From Rapana venosa (Eukaryota; Mollusca; Gastropoda; Neogastropoda; Muricidae): a DNA stretch of 64,000 nt. Below are positions 1-11,244 of this stretch, one piece after another. How positions within the stretch are numbered: the stretch's first letter is position 1; each line of letters begins with the position of its first letter. The notes beneath the pieces were generated by a model. It worked only from the letters and a program-made list of their open reading frames with translations, searched no databases and was not told the origin of the DNA. Both the position numbers and the translations under genes were made by a program. The stretch lies in the NCBI GenBank assembly GCA_028751875.1, contig CM054141.1, forward strand, positions 71,740,852 through 71,804,851, read 5' to 3'.

Positions 1-44
1 TCAAAACCTAAAGTTCTACTTCTTCCCTTCCATCCTTCCTATTC

Positions 45-47
<3 letters not shown>

Positions 48-102
<55 letters not shown>
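48..102. repeat. (AC)n microsatellite
   Basis: Uninterrupted AC dinucleotides, about 27 units. Confidence 0.98.
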
Positions 103-105
<3 letters not shown>

Positions 106-317
106 TCTGATGTCTCATGATGCTCAGTAAAATGTTCCTCCACTGAACCAGCCTAAAACACAACCAATGAAAATAACATGAAAATGGAGAACTTCAGAAG
201 TGAGGCAGAATCTGAAAGTGTACTCACTGCACTCCTTCTGTCAGTGTCACTACACCACTGTGCTGTCCTCGCCACACAACCACAGCTTTCACACACAGCC
301 CATCCTGTTTCAAACTG

Positions 318-319
<2 letters not shown>

Positions 320-378
<59 letters not shown>
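320..378. repeat. (CT)n microsatellite
   Basis: About 29 uninterrupted CT units. The reading frames across it are low-complexity Ser-Leu or Arg-Glu strings. Confidence 0.98.
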
Positions 379-380
<2 letters not shown>

Positions 381-960
381 CTCGCCACATTCAATTCACA
401 TGAAAAAATCCAATACACAATATTCTTCCTTCTCCACTTGTGTGATCAGGACACACTCACAGAGTTGGTCATCAGTTCTGTCTCTCATCTTGAACAGGTC
501 TGTGTCCTGAGTACAATCATAATATCCAGGTCTGACTTGTGGTCTGTTAGTGATGTGGTTCATTATCAGTCTGACCAAAGAGCACAGGCTTACACTGTAG
601 TTACAGTTATAAATAAGCTTACATGTATGCATGCAGACAGACTTTACTCTCAGTCCCCATGATGTAATTGGTCACACAGGCTGGGTCTCTGTGAGTCACA
701 ATGAGATGATGCTGGTCCAGTGCACAGTCACTTCACAGTAATAATCCTATAGTATAGTCCACTGCTACTAACTATGATGCCTCTTGCTCCTAGTCCACAC
801 ACAGCCTTGTGCTGCTGTGCTGCTCCACCTCTCCACACACTCCTAGCTAGATCCATGTATACATGTAGGCATGTCTACACCGTACACACTACACTGCTCA
901 ATAAAGATTCTCACAGGAAAACACCAATAGTAATACAATAGTACTAATACCCACACTCCT
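379..960. other. Noncoding stretch, nothing recognised
   Basis: Mixed sequence with only short open frames, no codon bias and no splice-bounded exon that I can support. Confidence 0.5.
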
Positions 961-971
961 TCTCTTAGCCA

Positions 972-972
972 C

Positions 973-1009
<37 letters not shown>
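972..1009. repeat. (CT)n microsatellite
   Basis: About 18 CT units with one interruption. Confidence 0.95.
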
Positions 1010-1012
<3 letters not shown>

Positions 1013-1186
1013 TCTTCTCTCTCACTCACACATGCGCATATGCGCACACACACTATAAATGTCTAAGAACGGACTGTGCATGTTGACACTGACTGAATTT
1101 TTCCTCTTCTCAACCAAAGGAGATACTTTTGTCAGTAAGAGAGAGACAGACAGACAGAGACAGAGAGAGAGACACAGAGAGAGATG

Positions 1187-1245
1187 TGTGTGCGTGTTAG
1201 TTCTTCAGTTTAACGTCCTTCCACTAAATTAGTAAATAGTTATGT
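1187..1245 (+). repeat. GT-hairpin dispersed element, copy a
   Basis: Contains CTTCAGTTTAACGTCCTTCC followed by ACTAAATTAGT. It is related to the copies at 5.69, 6.05, 7.19, 13.87(-), 14.85(-), 18.13, 43.49 and 57.42(-) kb. It sits between a GA tract and a GT tract. Confidence 0.6.
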
Positions 1246-1248
1246 CAG

Positions 1249-1587
1249 ACTGGTGAGTATGTGTGTACGTACATATGTGTGTGTGTGGGTGCGTACATGC
1301 ATGCGTGCGTGTATGTATGTGTGTGTATGTATCCATGTGTGTGTGAGTGAGTGTGGTGTGTGCGTGTACGTGAGTATGAGTGTGTGTGTGGTGTGTGTGC
1401 ATGCATGTGAGTTTGTATGTGTGTGTGTACTCTGTGTGTGTAGGTGCATGTGAGTGTGTGTGTGTGAGAGAGAGATAGAGAGATAGTGAGTTAAATTGTA
1501 AGTGTGTGAGCATCAGTGCATGCATGTGTGAGTGTGTATGAGTGTGAGTGTGTGTGTGTGTGATTGAGTGTGTGTGTGTGTGTGTGT

Positions 1588-1633
<46 letters not shown>

Positions 1634-1710
1634 TGTGTGTGTGTGTGTGTGTTGTTGCATGCGTTCGTGCATGCATGCATGGGAGCGTGCGTGCGTACAT
1701 GTGTGTATGA
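1249..1710. repeat. Compound GT/GA microsatellite
   Basis: About 460 bp of GT-rich units (GTGT, GTAT, GTGC) with embedded GA blocks (1590-1631). The long His-Thr or Cys-Val frames across it are repeat translations. Confidence 0.95.
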
Positions 1711-1822
1711 AAATTAGTAAATAGTAGGGATTACATGATGTTTATAGTATGGTGAGAGCATAATTTTGTTTTTATTGGCATATGCCTACAACAGTTTTAT
1801 ATACATGTATTACATCCACTAC

Positions 1823-1828
1823 TCACAC

Positions 1829-1867
<39 letters not shown>
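1823..1867. repeat. (AC)n microsatellite
   Basis: AC units with two CCC interruptions. Confidence 0.95.
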
Positions 1868-1868
<1 letters not shown>

Positions 1869-2159
1869 CTAAATTGCACAGTCAGTGCAGCAGTCACAGA
1901 GTGAGCAAATGACTCAAAAGAAAACCCTGAAATCAACTTAACAAACAGCTCTTTTCCTCTCCAACTTAAAAAAGGGAGTGGCAGGCAAGTCTGTGCCCTT
2001 GAATCCACAATGAATACTTAATTATCCAAATGATGCACATTATCTCCACAGTCAGTGTCAGCTGATGTCACAGTGCTCGCATCACATCACAACACAACAC
2101 CGCTGTCTGTCTCTCTGCCTGTCTCTGGGCATCCGCTTCCTTTCCTGCTCACATCACAT

Positions 2160-2480
2160 GACACAGGTCTTCCTCCCTGGGGATGCCAGGGCCCTGTCAG
2201 TGTACATAGCATCCCCCCCCACCACCACCACCACCACCACCACCTTCTGGCAATTCTGTCCTAGAAATTTTCTTCCTGTCATTTCCTTCTTATCTCAGTA
2301 CTGTCTGCCTTCTTGGTGAACTCTCCTGCCTTTTTTCCAGAAAAACTTAAAGACAACAATTCTCTCACAAGCCAAGTCGGACGTGATGTGCTGGACTTGT
2401 CAGGCACTTAACCTAACGGCAGCGCAACATATTTTTGCTCATGAATATGCAAAGCAATAATAATTGCTGTCTGAGCTTTC
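2160..2480 (+). repeat. CT-rich dispersed repeat, copy 1
   Basis: Shared landmarks in order: GGGGATGCCAGG, a poly-C/CCA tract, TTCTTCCTGTCA, TTTTCCAGAAA, then GGACTTGTCAGGCACTT and a short GAA tail. The same order is seen at 49.93-50.26 kb, at 42.49-42.75 kb on the other strand, and partly at 27.2, 52.75 and 9.99 kb. It looks like an old SINE-like or LINE-tail family. Confidence 0.55.
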
Positions 2481-2889
2481 AAGAAGAATATGAGTCATTA
2501 AACACAGGTCTACCTTGTTTATAAAAATCAAAACAATATGGTCACCTCACCAAAGATAAGCTGTAACAAAAAAAATTGAATTGTTGTTCCTCTGTTGAAG
2601 TTTTGAGGATCAACAAAGGTACTACTGTGCCAGCAACTGCTTGCCCACTATTAATTAAGCTCTGCATTCTGAGTTTGGGGATGATATCTAAACACAATAC
2701 TGTCACCCATGCAGGACTACTAATACTCTTCCAAAAAGGCAAAATGAGCTTTAAGGTACATGTGTGCAAGATGTTCTGTGAGTGTTCACACATGAGGCCT
2801 TGGTTTATAGTCTCGTCTGATGACTTTCCTTTCTGTGGAGTGTAGTCAGTAAAAATACTGATGTTGATTCCTGGGGGGAAACATTTTCA

Positions 2890-2962
2890 AATGGGTGGCT
2901 CAAACCCCATGCTATCAGACTGCCAACTCAACACTCTTAACCACTATGCTATCCTACCACAC
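2890..2962 (-). repeat. tRNA-derived SINE head
   Basis: The minus strand reads TAGCATAGTGGTTAAGAG (RNA polymerase III A-box-like) and, about 45 nt later, GGGTTTGAGCCACC (B-box-like). It lacks a complete tRNA fold, so it is a SINE head and not a tRNA gene. Confidence 0.6.
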
Positions 2963-3104
2963 CCCCACACCCCACAGACACAAGTTTATAAAAACAACAT
3001 GGTCATCTAGGTAGACAAGAGTCAATACTCATTTACAAATTTATCACCACCCTCCAAAAAAATCTAACCAAAAAATGATATTGTCTGAACACTTCTCTCT
3101 TCTT

Positions 3105-3518
3105 TTCATTCTCTTAGTGAGGCTGAGACTGAGAGGGAGCGTAGTGCCTGGTCTACTTCTGTGCATTCGACTGTGCAGGGGTCTGCCCACTAGCCTCCGC
3201 CAACACATTCCGACTTCACAGCAGTTCATTTTTTCTGTACAAGATGCAAGCTGGATTATAGTGGATATGTTTTTATAGCCCACTGATCGCTGAACTAAAT
3301 TATGGGATTTTTAATGTACATGTTTGATATTCTGCATTTTGTGTATAATGTACATGAAAGGAATTAAGGCAATGGCAGGTCTGCACTTTAGGTTGACCTG
3401 GGAGATGGTAAAAATCCCCACCCTTAATTCAGCCAGATGCCGCTGTGGAAATTCGAACCCACGACTTCATGGACCCATGGGATTGAAGTTAAGTGGTTTC
3501 AACCACTTGGCTATACTA
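3105..3518 (-). mobile_element. tRNA-headed SINE, about 410 bp, gastropod-type
   Basis: The minus strand begins with TAGCCAAGTGGTTGAAACC (A-box-like) and GTGGGTTCGAATTTCC (B-box). The body includes CATTAAAAATCCCATAAT and CAGTGGGCTATAAAAACATA. The same body is found on the minus strand at 48690-48975. The resemblance to a SINE common in snails is from memory. Confidence 0.7.
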
Positions 3519-3915
3519 AGTACTATTACTAGCGTCCATCATGTTCTGATCACAAAATGATTGGAGTTGCTCAATCAGTCTGTCATTTCTTTCGATAGCC
3601 CAAGAATCAACTTCCATCCACAGCAACAAAGCAGACAACTTCTGAGCCATTCTATTCAGCTGTCTGTCACAATGAAACAAAATCACAGCTGTAGCCTATA
3701 CAAAAGAGCTGGCTCTCTTTCCTTTCAAATCCTTATTCAACAGGTGCTATGCAAGGCTCACATTCACTGGTTACTGTTGTTCAGCTTTCACAAGTTCCAG
3801 GGGCAACTCTGGGGGTTAACCAGACTGTACAGCGTGTGTTTGTGTGCTCTGTCTCACTATCATCACACCTTCAAAGCTTGTGACTCCATATACTACACAA
3901 GGGATGAGAAAGTGG

Positions 3916-3991
3916 GTGTGTTTGTGTGCGTCTGTTTGTGTCTGTGTCTGTGTGTGTGAATGTATCTTTGTCACGTTTGTGTGCAAGTGTG

Positions 3992-4058
<67 letters not shown>

Positions 4059-4160
4059 TGTCTGTGTGTGAATGTGTCTTTGTGTGCAAGTGTGGTGTGT
4101 GTGTGCGTGTGTGCGTGCGTGCGCACGTGCAAGCATGTACATGCATGTGCATGCATGTGT
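3916..4160. repeat. GT-rich compound microsatellite
   Basis: The pure GT core is 3993-4054, flanked by GTCT/GTGC-interrupted arms. Overlapping Cys-Val and His-Thr frames are repeat translations. Confidence 0.95.
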
Positions 4161-4319
4161 TCATCACTTATACTATTTTGCGTATGCGACTGTTTGCCCA
4201 CAATTAGTTATGGCAGCCGCACTCTGATTTCAGAGATATAGGGAATAAAAAGTTGTATAATGGGTCAGATTTACAGCCGTACTGAACATAACACTGAGCC
4301 ATATTAGGGCTGTCATCAT

Positions 4320-4486
4320 GTGAATCAATCGCAAGAAAGAGATCAACTGATTGAGCTGAGAGACTTCAGCCTGACATGGGAAGAGGCCAAGACCCTTGCC
4401 AGAGACAGGAGAAGGTGGAGGGACGCTGTTGAGGCCCTATGCTCCGCTAGGAGCTATAAGGAATAAGAAGAAGAAGAAGAAGATTA
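4320..4486 (+). mobile_element. LINE ORF2 C-terminus with (GAA)n tail
   Basis: A frame ending at TAA 4464-4466 reads LIELRDFSLTWEEAKTLARD then RRRWRDAVEALCSARSYKE. This is the C-terminal 'DRxxWRxxVxALC' type of end seen in many non-LTR retrotransposons. The stop is followed at once by AAGAAGAAG, the retrotransposon tail. It is a 5'-truncated fragment. Confidence 0.75.
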
Positions 4487-4834
4487 ATCTTCTCCAGCAT
4501 CAAATAATGGCTGCCCATCAACGGCAAAACGTGACAATTTATAACGTGTATGTCATCCACACACTACATCCCTATCACAGAGCAAATTATAGGATAAGGA
4601 TGGGTGGGTAATAATACCCCAACCCATTCTTCAACCCTAATACAGTCAATAGCAACAACAGCAACAACAAATCACAAAAGGTTCACAGTATGTATACAGG
4701 AAAAGGCCATAACTATGATTACAGGTCTGCCCACAGTGCTGCAGAACGGACATCCGGCACACATCACAGCCATTCACCCAAATAATACACTACACTACTG
4801 AGGACAGGCAAGTTACAAAACATATACGTTTTAA

Positions 4835-4870
<36 letters not shown>
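4835..4870 (+). repeat. poly-G tract, 36 nt
   Basis: 36 consecutive G residues, with no flanking GT-hairpin element recognised. Confidence 0.97.
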
Positions 4871-4871
<1 letters not shown>

Positions 4872-5224
4872 TTTTAAAAAAGAAAGAAAGAGACTTCCCT
4901 GACACTGGAAGGCAAGGTAATGGTCCATGAACTTTGACGAAGGCAGAAAGAAGCAAAGATGGGTTATCACACTATTTATTACAGAAAGAGTCCCCCCCCC
5001 TCCCCTCCCCTCTCCCCCCTTCCTGTACAAAGCGTGTTTCATAGGGGAGGGTAGGAACAACACAAACAGATCATGTAATGTCTAACAGGCCATGTAGTGG
5101 AAGATTTAATGAAGACTGCTGAAAATTATACACTTTTACTTTTAATCTTTCATCTTTATGTTACCACAGCTTTAAAAAAAAATTAATCAAAAAAAACCTT
5201 TGCTAATAAATGACTGGATGTCTA

Positions 5225-5300
5225 TAGATCATACAAAACTTGTAGGAATTCTGTAAACACACACACACACACACATACACACAAACTGATACACTTTAGT
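5225..5300 (+). repeat. Duplicated segment, copy 1 (AC version)
   Basis: ATACAAAACTTGTAGGAATT CTGTAAA is followed by (AC)n and then TGATACACT. The same flanks occur at 6868-6955, where a C20 run precedes the AC repeat. Confidence 0.8.
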
Positions 5301-5681
5301 TTGATCAAGATATAAATTTCAAATGATCTCAACAAAACCAATTGTCCAAAATTACTAAACTTCATTAATTAAGACACACACACTCTGTGTTATTCAGGTT
5401 TTCAGTTTTCCCAAAGTGTGACACAGCAAACTGAATCATATTCCATATACGCTACACTGGTCTCAGCAATTTCAAACAAATGAATTAAACTACCTGTACC
5501 TAATCAACATGTGTGTATTATGAACTGATGTGTGTTGTGTGTGAGGGTGTGTGAGCGCATTCATTTACTGATTTAGATATCTCATGTTGTAAACCTGTAC
5601 CGACCTACAGGATTCTGTTTTGTTTAAAATTTAAAAGATATTTGTGATTGCCTGTGAGCGTGTATGAGTGTGTGTGTGTGT

Positions 5682-5751
5682 GTCTTCAATTTTACGTCTG
5701 TTCACTTAAAGTGATATTAGACGATGGAGGGGGGGGGGGGGGGGGGGGGGG
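5682..5751 (+). repeat. GT-hairpin element, copy b, with poly-G23
   Basis: (GT)n, then TCTTCAATTTTACGTCTGTT CAC, AGTGATATTAGACGATGG and 23 G residues (5729-5751). CGTCT..TTCAC and GTGATATTAGACG form an imperfect inverted repeat, a probable stem-loop. Confidence 0.75.
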
Positions 5752-5834
5752 AGCATAATGAGATAAGGGCTTTAAGTAGAAAACATATGTGTTGGTATGA
5801 ATGCACATTAAAAGACTATTCCAAACTATATAAA

Positions 5835-5836
<2 letters not shown>

Positions 5837-5914
<78 letters not shown>

Positions 5915-6014
5915 CAGTATCTGTCTGTCTGTCTGCCCATTTGTGTGTGTGTGTGTCAGACTGTCACTCTCTGTGTGTGTCACTCTGTGTGGGTGTGTGC
6001 ATGTGTGTGCACAC

Positions 6015-6048
<34 letters not shown>

Positions 6049-6049
6049 C
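5837..6049. repeat. (GT)n and (TCTG)n compound microsatellite
   Basis: GT core 5838-5884, TCTG units to about 5936, then GT-rich DNA to 6049. Confidence 0.95.
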
Positions 6050-6098
6050 TTTCAGCTTAATGTCTATTCACACAAATGATATTAGACAAAAAGGAAGG
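6045..6098 (+). repeat. GT-hairpin element, copy c
   Basis: GT repeat, then TTTCAGCTTAATGTCTATTC ACACAAATGATATTAGACA. Same hairpin layout as 5.69 kb, without the poly-G. Confidence 0.75.
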
Positions 6099-6176
6099 AA
6101 AAAGTAAGACCCCAAAATGAACACAAGCAAAAAGGGAAGTAGGAGGGGGTTAGGTAAATTATAGAACTTTTAACCA

Positions 6177-6177
<1 letters not shown>

Positions 6178-6221
<44 letters not shown>
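6178..6221. repeat. (GT)n microsatellite
   Basis: About 20 uninterrupted GT units. Confidence 0.97.
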
Positions 6222-6222
<1 letters not shown>

Positions 6223-6544
6223 GTGTGCACACTAATTTAGTAAATATGTATGTGTGTATGCAAGTCACAGAGAGAGCAATTTTAAATGCAAATTTATACA
6301 TGTGGGGTACCCATGGAAAACCCAGAAATGACCAGCACAGGAAGAGTAGCATACACACCAAGAGAAGAACAAACATGAAAGGTTTCAAAACCAAAACTGG
6401 TCCACTACCACAGAGAGAAGGATACATGTATACATGTATGCATACAAACAGCGACATGTGATCTTATTCTATGGTTTGGTTTGGTTTGTGTGTGTGTGTG
6501 TTTTATTTATTTTATATATGTTATTCTTTAATATCGAGGATATT

Positions 6545-6737
6545 GAAATAAGCACTTATGTGGTTTTTTTACATCCAGTCCCCATGTGTATGCGGTTTTG
6601 TAAATTCTGTCATCTGTTCCCACCGGCACACAATGGCCTACTCTTACGAAAAGCGGAACAGGATTTAACATGTGCACAAGATATTCTGCGTGCGTTCACA
6701 CACAGGGCGATTTATAGTCTCATCCGAAGGACTTTTG
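6545..6737 (+). repeat. Dispersed SINE-like family 2, copy 1
   Basis: Landmarks: AAGCACTTATGTG, TTTTTTTACATCCAGTCCCC, GGCACACAATGGCCTACTCT, GAACAGGATTTAACATGTGC, TCATCCGAAGGACTTTT. Related copies or pieces: 2755-2830, 7407-7600, 8688-8850(-), 51930-51990, 52360-52470, 54470-54545, 57825-57885(-). Confidence 0.7.
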
Positions 6738-6742
6738 TTGTG

Positions 6743-6773
<31 letters not shown>

Positions 6774-6779
6774 GTGTGT

Positions 6780-6847
<68 letters not shown>

Positions 6848-6864
6848 TGTGAGTGTGTGTGTGT
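6738..6864. repeat. (GT)n microsatellite
   Basis: GT repeat with two GTTG/GTGG interruptions, adjoining the family 2 element. Confidence 0.97.
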
Positions 6865-6867
6865 GGA

Positions 6868-6955
6868 TGTCTCATACAAAACTTGTAGGAATTCTGTAAA
6901 CCCCCCCCCCCCCCCCCCCCGCCAAACACACACACACAATGATACACTACAGTCT
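6868..6955 (+). repeat. Duplicated segment, copy 2 (C20 + AC version)
   Basis: Flanks are nearly identical to 5225-5300, but a run of 20 C residues (6901-6920) stands before the AC repeat. Confidence 0.8.
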
Positions 6956-7185
6956 ACACACACTGACAAACCTAGCACTTGAAGGAGAAAAGCAGGCTAT
7001 TTTTATTCACTTAGTCATGTGTAAGCAAAACTGCTCTGGGGTCAAATTTTGTTGTTTGGTTATAAATCTTTTTGACATAACGCTTGACAATATTATGACT
7101 TGCATTTTTGTTGTCAACATTTTTTTTTCTTACCTTTTCGATGTTCATACAAGAACTCTGCTTCTCTTTTCTGAGTGTGTGTTGT

Positions 7186-7240
7186 TGCTTCTGTCTTCGA
7201 CTTTAATGTCTGTTCACTCTCAACGATATTAGATGAGGCC
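7186..7240 (+). repeat. GT-hairpin element, copy d
   Basis: GTCTTCGACTTTAATGTCTG TTCACT then AACGATATTAGATGAGG. Same order as the other copies. Confidence 0.7.
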
Positions 7241-7406
7241 AAAAATGGAGGAGGGATCATATACATGATACATGTATCGATATACATGTGTGTGTTAGAA
7301 GAAAACCTATATCAAAGAAACGTGTGTGTGTTTGCGTGTGTGCGTGCACACGGGCAGGTATAGATACCTCTTTTTCACTTTCACTTCAATTCTTTTGATT
7401 CAAGAA

Positions 7407-7605
7407 TAATGAATAAGCACTCATGTGCTTTTTTTTTTTACATTCAGTCCCTGTATGCATGTTTTTCCATATCCACCAGCCCACAACAGCCTTCTCTTCC
7501 GAGAGGCAGAACAGGCTTAACGTACGTGGAAGAAGTTTTGCGTGTGTTCACACACAGGACCTCCCTTTCATAGTCTCATTTGAAGGACTTTTGGGAGAGT
7601 GGAAA
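7407..7605 (+). repeat. Dispersed SINE-like family 2, copy 2
   Basis: Landmarks as in the 6.55 kb copy: GAATAAGCACTCATGTGC, ACATTCAGTCCCTGTATGC, GGCAGAACAGGCTTAACG, TCATTTGAAGGACTTTTGG. Confidence 0.7.
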
Positions 7606-7715
7606 CAGTACTGGCGTTAACACCTGGCCAAAAAATCTCTTTGAACAGGCAAAGACTCAAATTGGGCTGTTAGATTGCAAGCACAATGCTCTAACCACCA
7701 GTCTATCCTGTGCAC
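7605..7715 (-). repeat. tRNA-derived SINE head (decayed)
   Basis: The minus strand reads TAGACTGGTGGTTAGAGC, a good A-box-like element, followed by a degenerate B-box CAATTTGAGTCTTTG. It is contiguous with family 2 on the other strand. Confidence 0.5.
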
Positions 7716-8053
7716 TCTTGCTTATGTGTGTGAGTGTTTGTGTGTACACGTATATCATCTATATGTGTATATGAGTGTGTTGGGGTGGGTGGGGGAAGGG
7801 GAGTTACAACACAATGTGAGTGAGCAGTATACATATATTGGATGTATACATGTACATGACTCTTAGATAAAGATTCGACCAATTCACACTAGTATAATAT
7901 GTGACAAAAGGAGAACATATGTAGGAGGGGGTAATGGTTGGGGTTTTTCCATTGTGTCGCAGCTAGCAGAATTTATTGCATGCCTGCTGCCCCCCATGCT
8001 TCACTGGTTTTAGCAACAAACAAGAGTATAAAACGCCTGTACTTTGCCTGCTC

Positions 8054-8075
8054 TGTGTGTGTGTGTCTGTGTCTG

Positions 8076-8168
<93 letters not shown>
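8054..8168. repeat. (GT)n microsatellite, about 110 bp
   Basis: The pure GT run from 8080 to 8168 is among the longest in the window. Confidence 0.98.
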
Positions 8169-8581
8169 TCAGGTCAAAATTTTATTTCCTGATGATACAT
8201 CGAATAAGCAATGCATTTGCTTTTTTTCATCAAGCCATCTATCTAGGAACAAAAACGTGTGTGCACATGCGTGTGTGCATGCGTGCGTGTGTATATATTA
8301 TGCCAGACATGTGTACTTATACATAAAAGTGTGTGACATAAGTATACAATGTGAAACTGAAAGTAGAATTATGTGTTTACAAAAATACATGCATGAATAT
8401 CTATCTAGATTAAGTTTTGTTTCCAGGAAATTGTTTAAAAAACCTCTTGTCTCAAACCAATGAAGGAGACAGAGTTCTACAAATTTTTCCCTTTTGAACA
8501 ACAAGTCTTTCCTTACCAGCCTTCCTTCAGTCAGAACTATGTCATTTGCAGCTCTGCCACAATCAAGAGCTTGTGAGTGAG

Positions 8582-8583
8582 TG

Positions 8584-8668
<85 letters not shown>
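8582..8668. repeat. (GT)n microsatellite
   Basis: About 43 GT units. Confidence 0.98.
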
Positions 8669-8669
<1 letters not shown>

Positions 8670-8687
8670 ATGCATGTTTGTGTATGT

Positions 8688-8850
8688 CCTTCGGATGAGA
8701 CTATAAACCGAGGCCCCGTGTGCGAATGCATGCAGAACATCTTGTGCACATGTTAAATCCTGTTCCGCTGTTCGAAAGAGTAGGCCATTGTGTGCCGGTG
8801 GAAACAGATGACAAAAAAAATTTTAAACTGCATACACACGCATTAAAAAA
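8688..8850 (-). repeat. Dispersed SINE-like family 2, copy 3
   Basis: Reverse-complement landmarks: TCCTTCGGATGAGACTATAA, AATCCTGTTCCGC, GAGTAGGCCATTGTGTGCCG. Confidence 0.7.
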
Positions 8851-8856
8851 AAAACC

Positions 8857-8935
8857 TGAGCGCTTTGATTTGTTGCTTTACAAGATTCAGCGCTATATAA
8901 ATTCCATACATTATTATTATTATTATTATTATGTG
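8857..8935 (+). repeat. L2-type 3' tail with (ATT)n
   Basis: GAGCGCTTTGATTTGTTGCT, AGCGCTATATAAATTCC, then ATT repeats. Identical in form to the 3' ends of the L2 LINEs at 23.2 and 26.69 kb, so it is a tail-only L2 copy or an L2-mobilised SINE. Confidence 0.75.
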
Positions 8936-9003
8936 TATTGGTGTGTGTGTGTGTATGTGTGTGTGTGTATGAGAGACTGGGAAACAGACTAGGTGTGCGT
9001 TGT

Positions 9004-9050
<47 letters not shown>
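9004..9050 (+). repeat. poly-G tract, 47 nt
   Basis: 47 consecutive G residues, then TGAAGGGGGGGAGGG. Strong quadruplex potential. Confidence 0.97.
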
Positions 9051-9051
<1 letters not shown>

Positions 9052-9099
9052 GAAGGGGGGGAGGGTGCATGCACACACATGCTCATGCTCATGTAAATC

Positions 9100-11160
9100 T
9101 TAAAATGCTTTTTTTCTGTTATTGACTTAAATTCCAACTGCTTAGCACTTTCACAAACTGTAGCCTGAGTACTCTGTCGTCAGAACATCAGCAGTGACGG
9201 CTTGTTCACTTGTTGCTCAGTTCTTTGAGCTTCGTTCCAGACTCTTTCTCCAGAAATGCAGTGAAAGGAGGAATGCACCTGGCTACTTTATCAAACTCAT
9301 GAGTTGTTTTCCTCATGAGACATCACACTCTTGTTCAGCAGATGCTTTCAAGAAAGCGTAATAATAAATGACATGTGTGGTCTGACAGCAGTGGTGTAAA
9401 GGACACAGCAGTCTACCAAAGTGGTCACCATGCCACTGCCATCACTGCCAGAGACTAAACCAGCTGTGATGGGGAGTCTTCAGTTAAACCAAAGCTTACT
9501 GCCCGGGAAAGCACTAACTTAGTGAACAACTGCGGGTGACCATTATGTTTTCTTTCAATGGCAAAATCAGAGAACGATCTAGTTTAGTAATTACTGGCAG
9601 GGTTGGATTTTTTCTTTTCTTAACCCTTTTCACTTTTTCTTCTCAGCCATCTCAAAACAATGATGAAACGAAAATGTTTCAAAGTTCAACAAGGGAGAGT
9701 TTATTTGAACAGACCTCCATTTTTCAGTCTCCCCAAAGCATGGCATTAAAATATGAATGATAATACAATACACCCCATCCACCAAAATATGTACTCAGCA
9801 GATACTTGACCAACACTTAACCCTGTACACTTGTCAAACCACAAGTGCATGGTGGGCATGTTTGGGATTTTTCCAACACAGCAAATTCCAAAAAGAATGA
9901 CAGTATGACCTTTAGTTTAAGTTAACAATCTCATCTTATTCATTATAATATAAAGGTATTAACATAGTGGCAGATCTGTGTGTTCACAACTTTGGCATGG
10001 GAGAGAAGTGTTATCTTTTCAATCTTTCTGGGAAAAAAGACAAGAGAACGGACCAAGAAGGCAGAAAAGAGACAAGAAAGAGACGTTTCATTTCATTTCA
10101 TTTCATACCACTTTAGTTTAAGTCTCGGCAGATTTCAAGAATGCCAGCTCATACAAAACAACTCTGTAAGGCTAGCAACTCAATGCAGCTATAAAAAGTC
10201 ACCCCACTCCCACCCCTCTCCCCCCAGCCCCTTCAGTTAACATTGGCATACAAGCACTGAGGAAAAGGAAAAATAACTTTCAAAGTGTGTCACGTAATTG
10301 AGAACTCTCTTCAGGAACTTACAGCAGTTTTCTTGTTATAAAATTGTTTGGTTTTCTTTAAATGCAAGCTTTGAGAAAGATCCGCTTCTCTAAAGTTCCA
10401 AATCCTGCACCCCCCCCCCCCCCCCCCTTTTTTTTTCTTCACCCCTAGTTTTACTTCCTGATTTTAACATTAATAACAAGGTGTTTTTTTAAAAAGAGTC
10501 AGAAAAAAAGTCAGAGGTAGTTCAGCGCAGAGACTTTTTATTGGAATACACAGAAATTTTCCTTCTTTGGTTCTATCAATGTCATCAGTCATGTTATTCA
10601 TGTCCCTGCCCAGCCAGTCTCTATGATCATATTAGAGCTAACACCCCAATAATTCCACGAAAATCTCAAACTTAATGTTAATCATGCCAAATATTCCTGT
10701 CATTGTAATGTCAATCACACAATTTCAGTAACCTGAAAAAATGTCATGATAGTCTATGGTCTTAAACACTGCTTCAACGAAACACTACTTCTTGAAACTA
10801 GAGTTCTTGAAAGCAAAAAAGACTAGGAATAAGCAATGCATGTGTGTTCAAAGACCACAAGCATGTGTGTACATTACTGCACAAATGTGTACATATGCAT
10901 TTTTATACCTGCATGTGTGTGCACACATGTGCGTGCTTGCATGTGTGTGTTCATGCATGTGTGTGTACTGCATGTGTGTGTGAGTGTGTCTGTGTTCCTG
11001 ACATGTCGAAATGACCACCAGGTGTGCTGCACTGACTCTCTTCAATCCAAGCCACTCCAGAGGTTCTTTTCCTGGTGAAGCTTATCGTTCAGTTCCTGAC
11101 AATACTTCATGTCTGCCTTCATCAATCCAGGTTGTGCGCCATTCACTTTTGGGATGACTT
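9100..11160. other. Unique noncoding DNA
   Basis: No exon supported. It contains a CT-rich repeat fragment on the minus strand (9990-10085), a fragment of the sticky-SINE module (10085-10150: ACCACTTTAG, CGGCAGATTTC after TTTCA pentamers), and a C18-T run (10410-10437). Confidence 0.5.
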
Positions 11161-11176
11161 CTCTAGGGTCACTATT

Positions 11177-11180
11177 CCCT

Positions 11181-11230
<50 letters not shown>

Positions 11231-11241
11231 GTCTGTCTGTC
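11177..11241. repeat. (CT)n(CTGT)n microsatellite
   Basis: CT units to 11226, then CTGT tetramers. Confidence 0.95.
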
Positions 11242-11244
11242 TTA

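Noticed and set aside
3816..4207. Overlapping His-Thr and Cys-Val frames
   Set aside because: GT/AC microsatellite translations; the same applies at 1.2-1.7, 5.8, 6.8, 8.1, 18.9, 57.2 and 61.1 kb.
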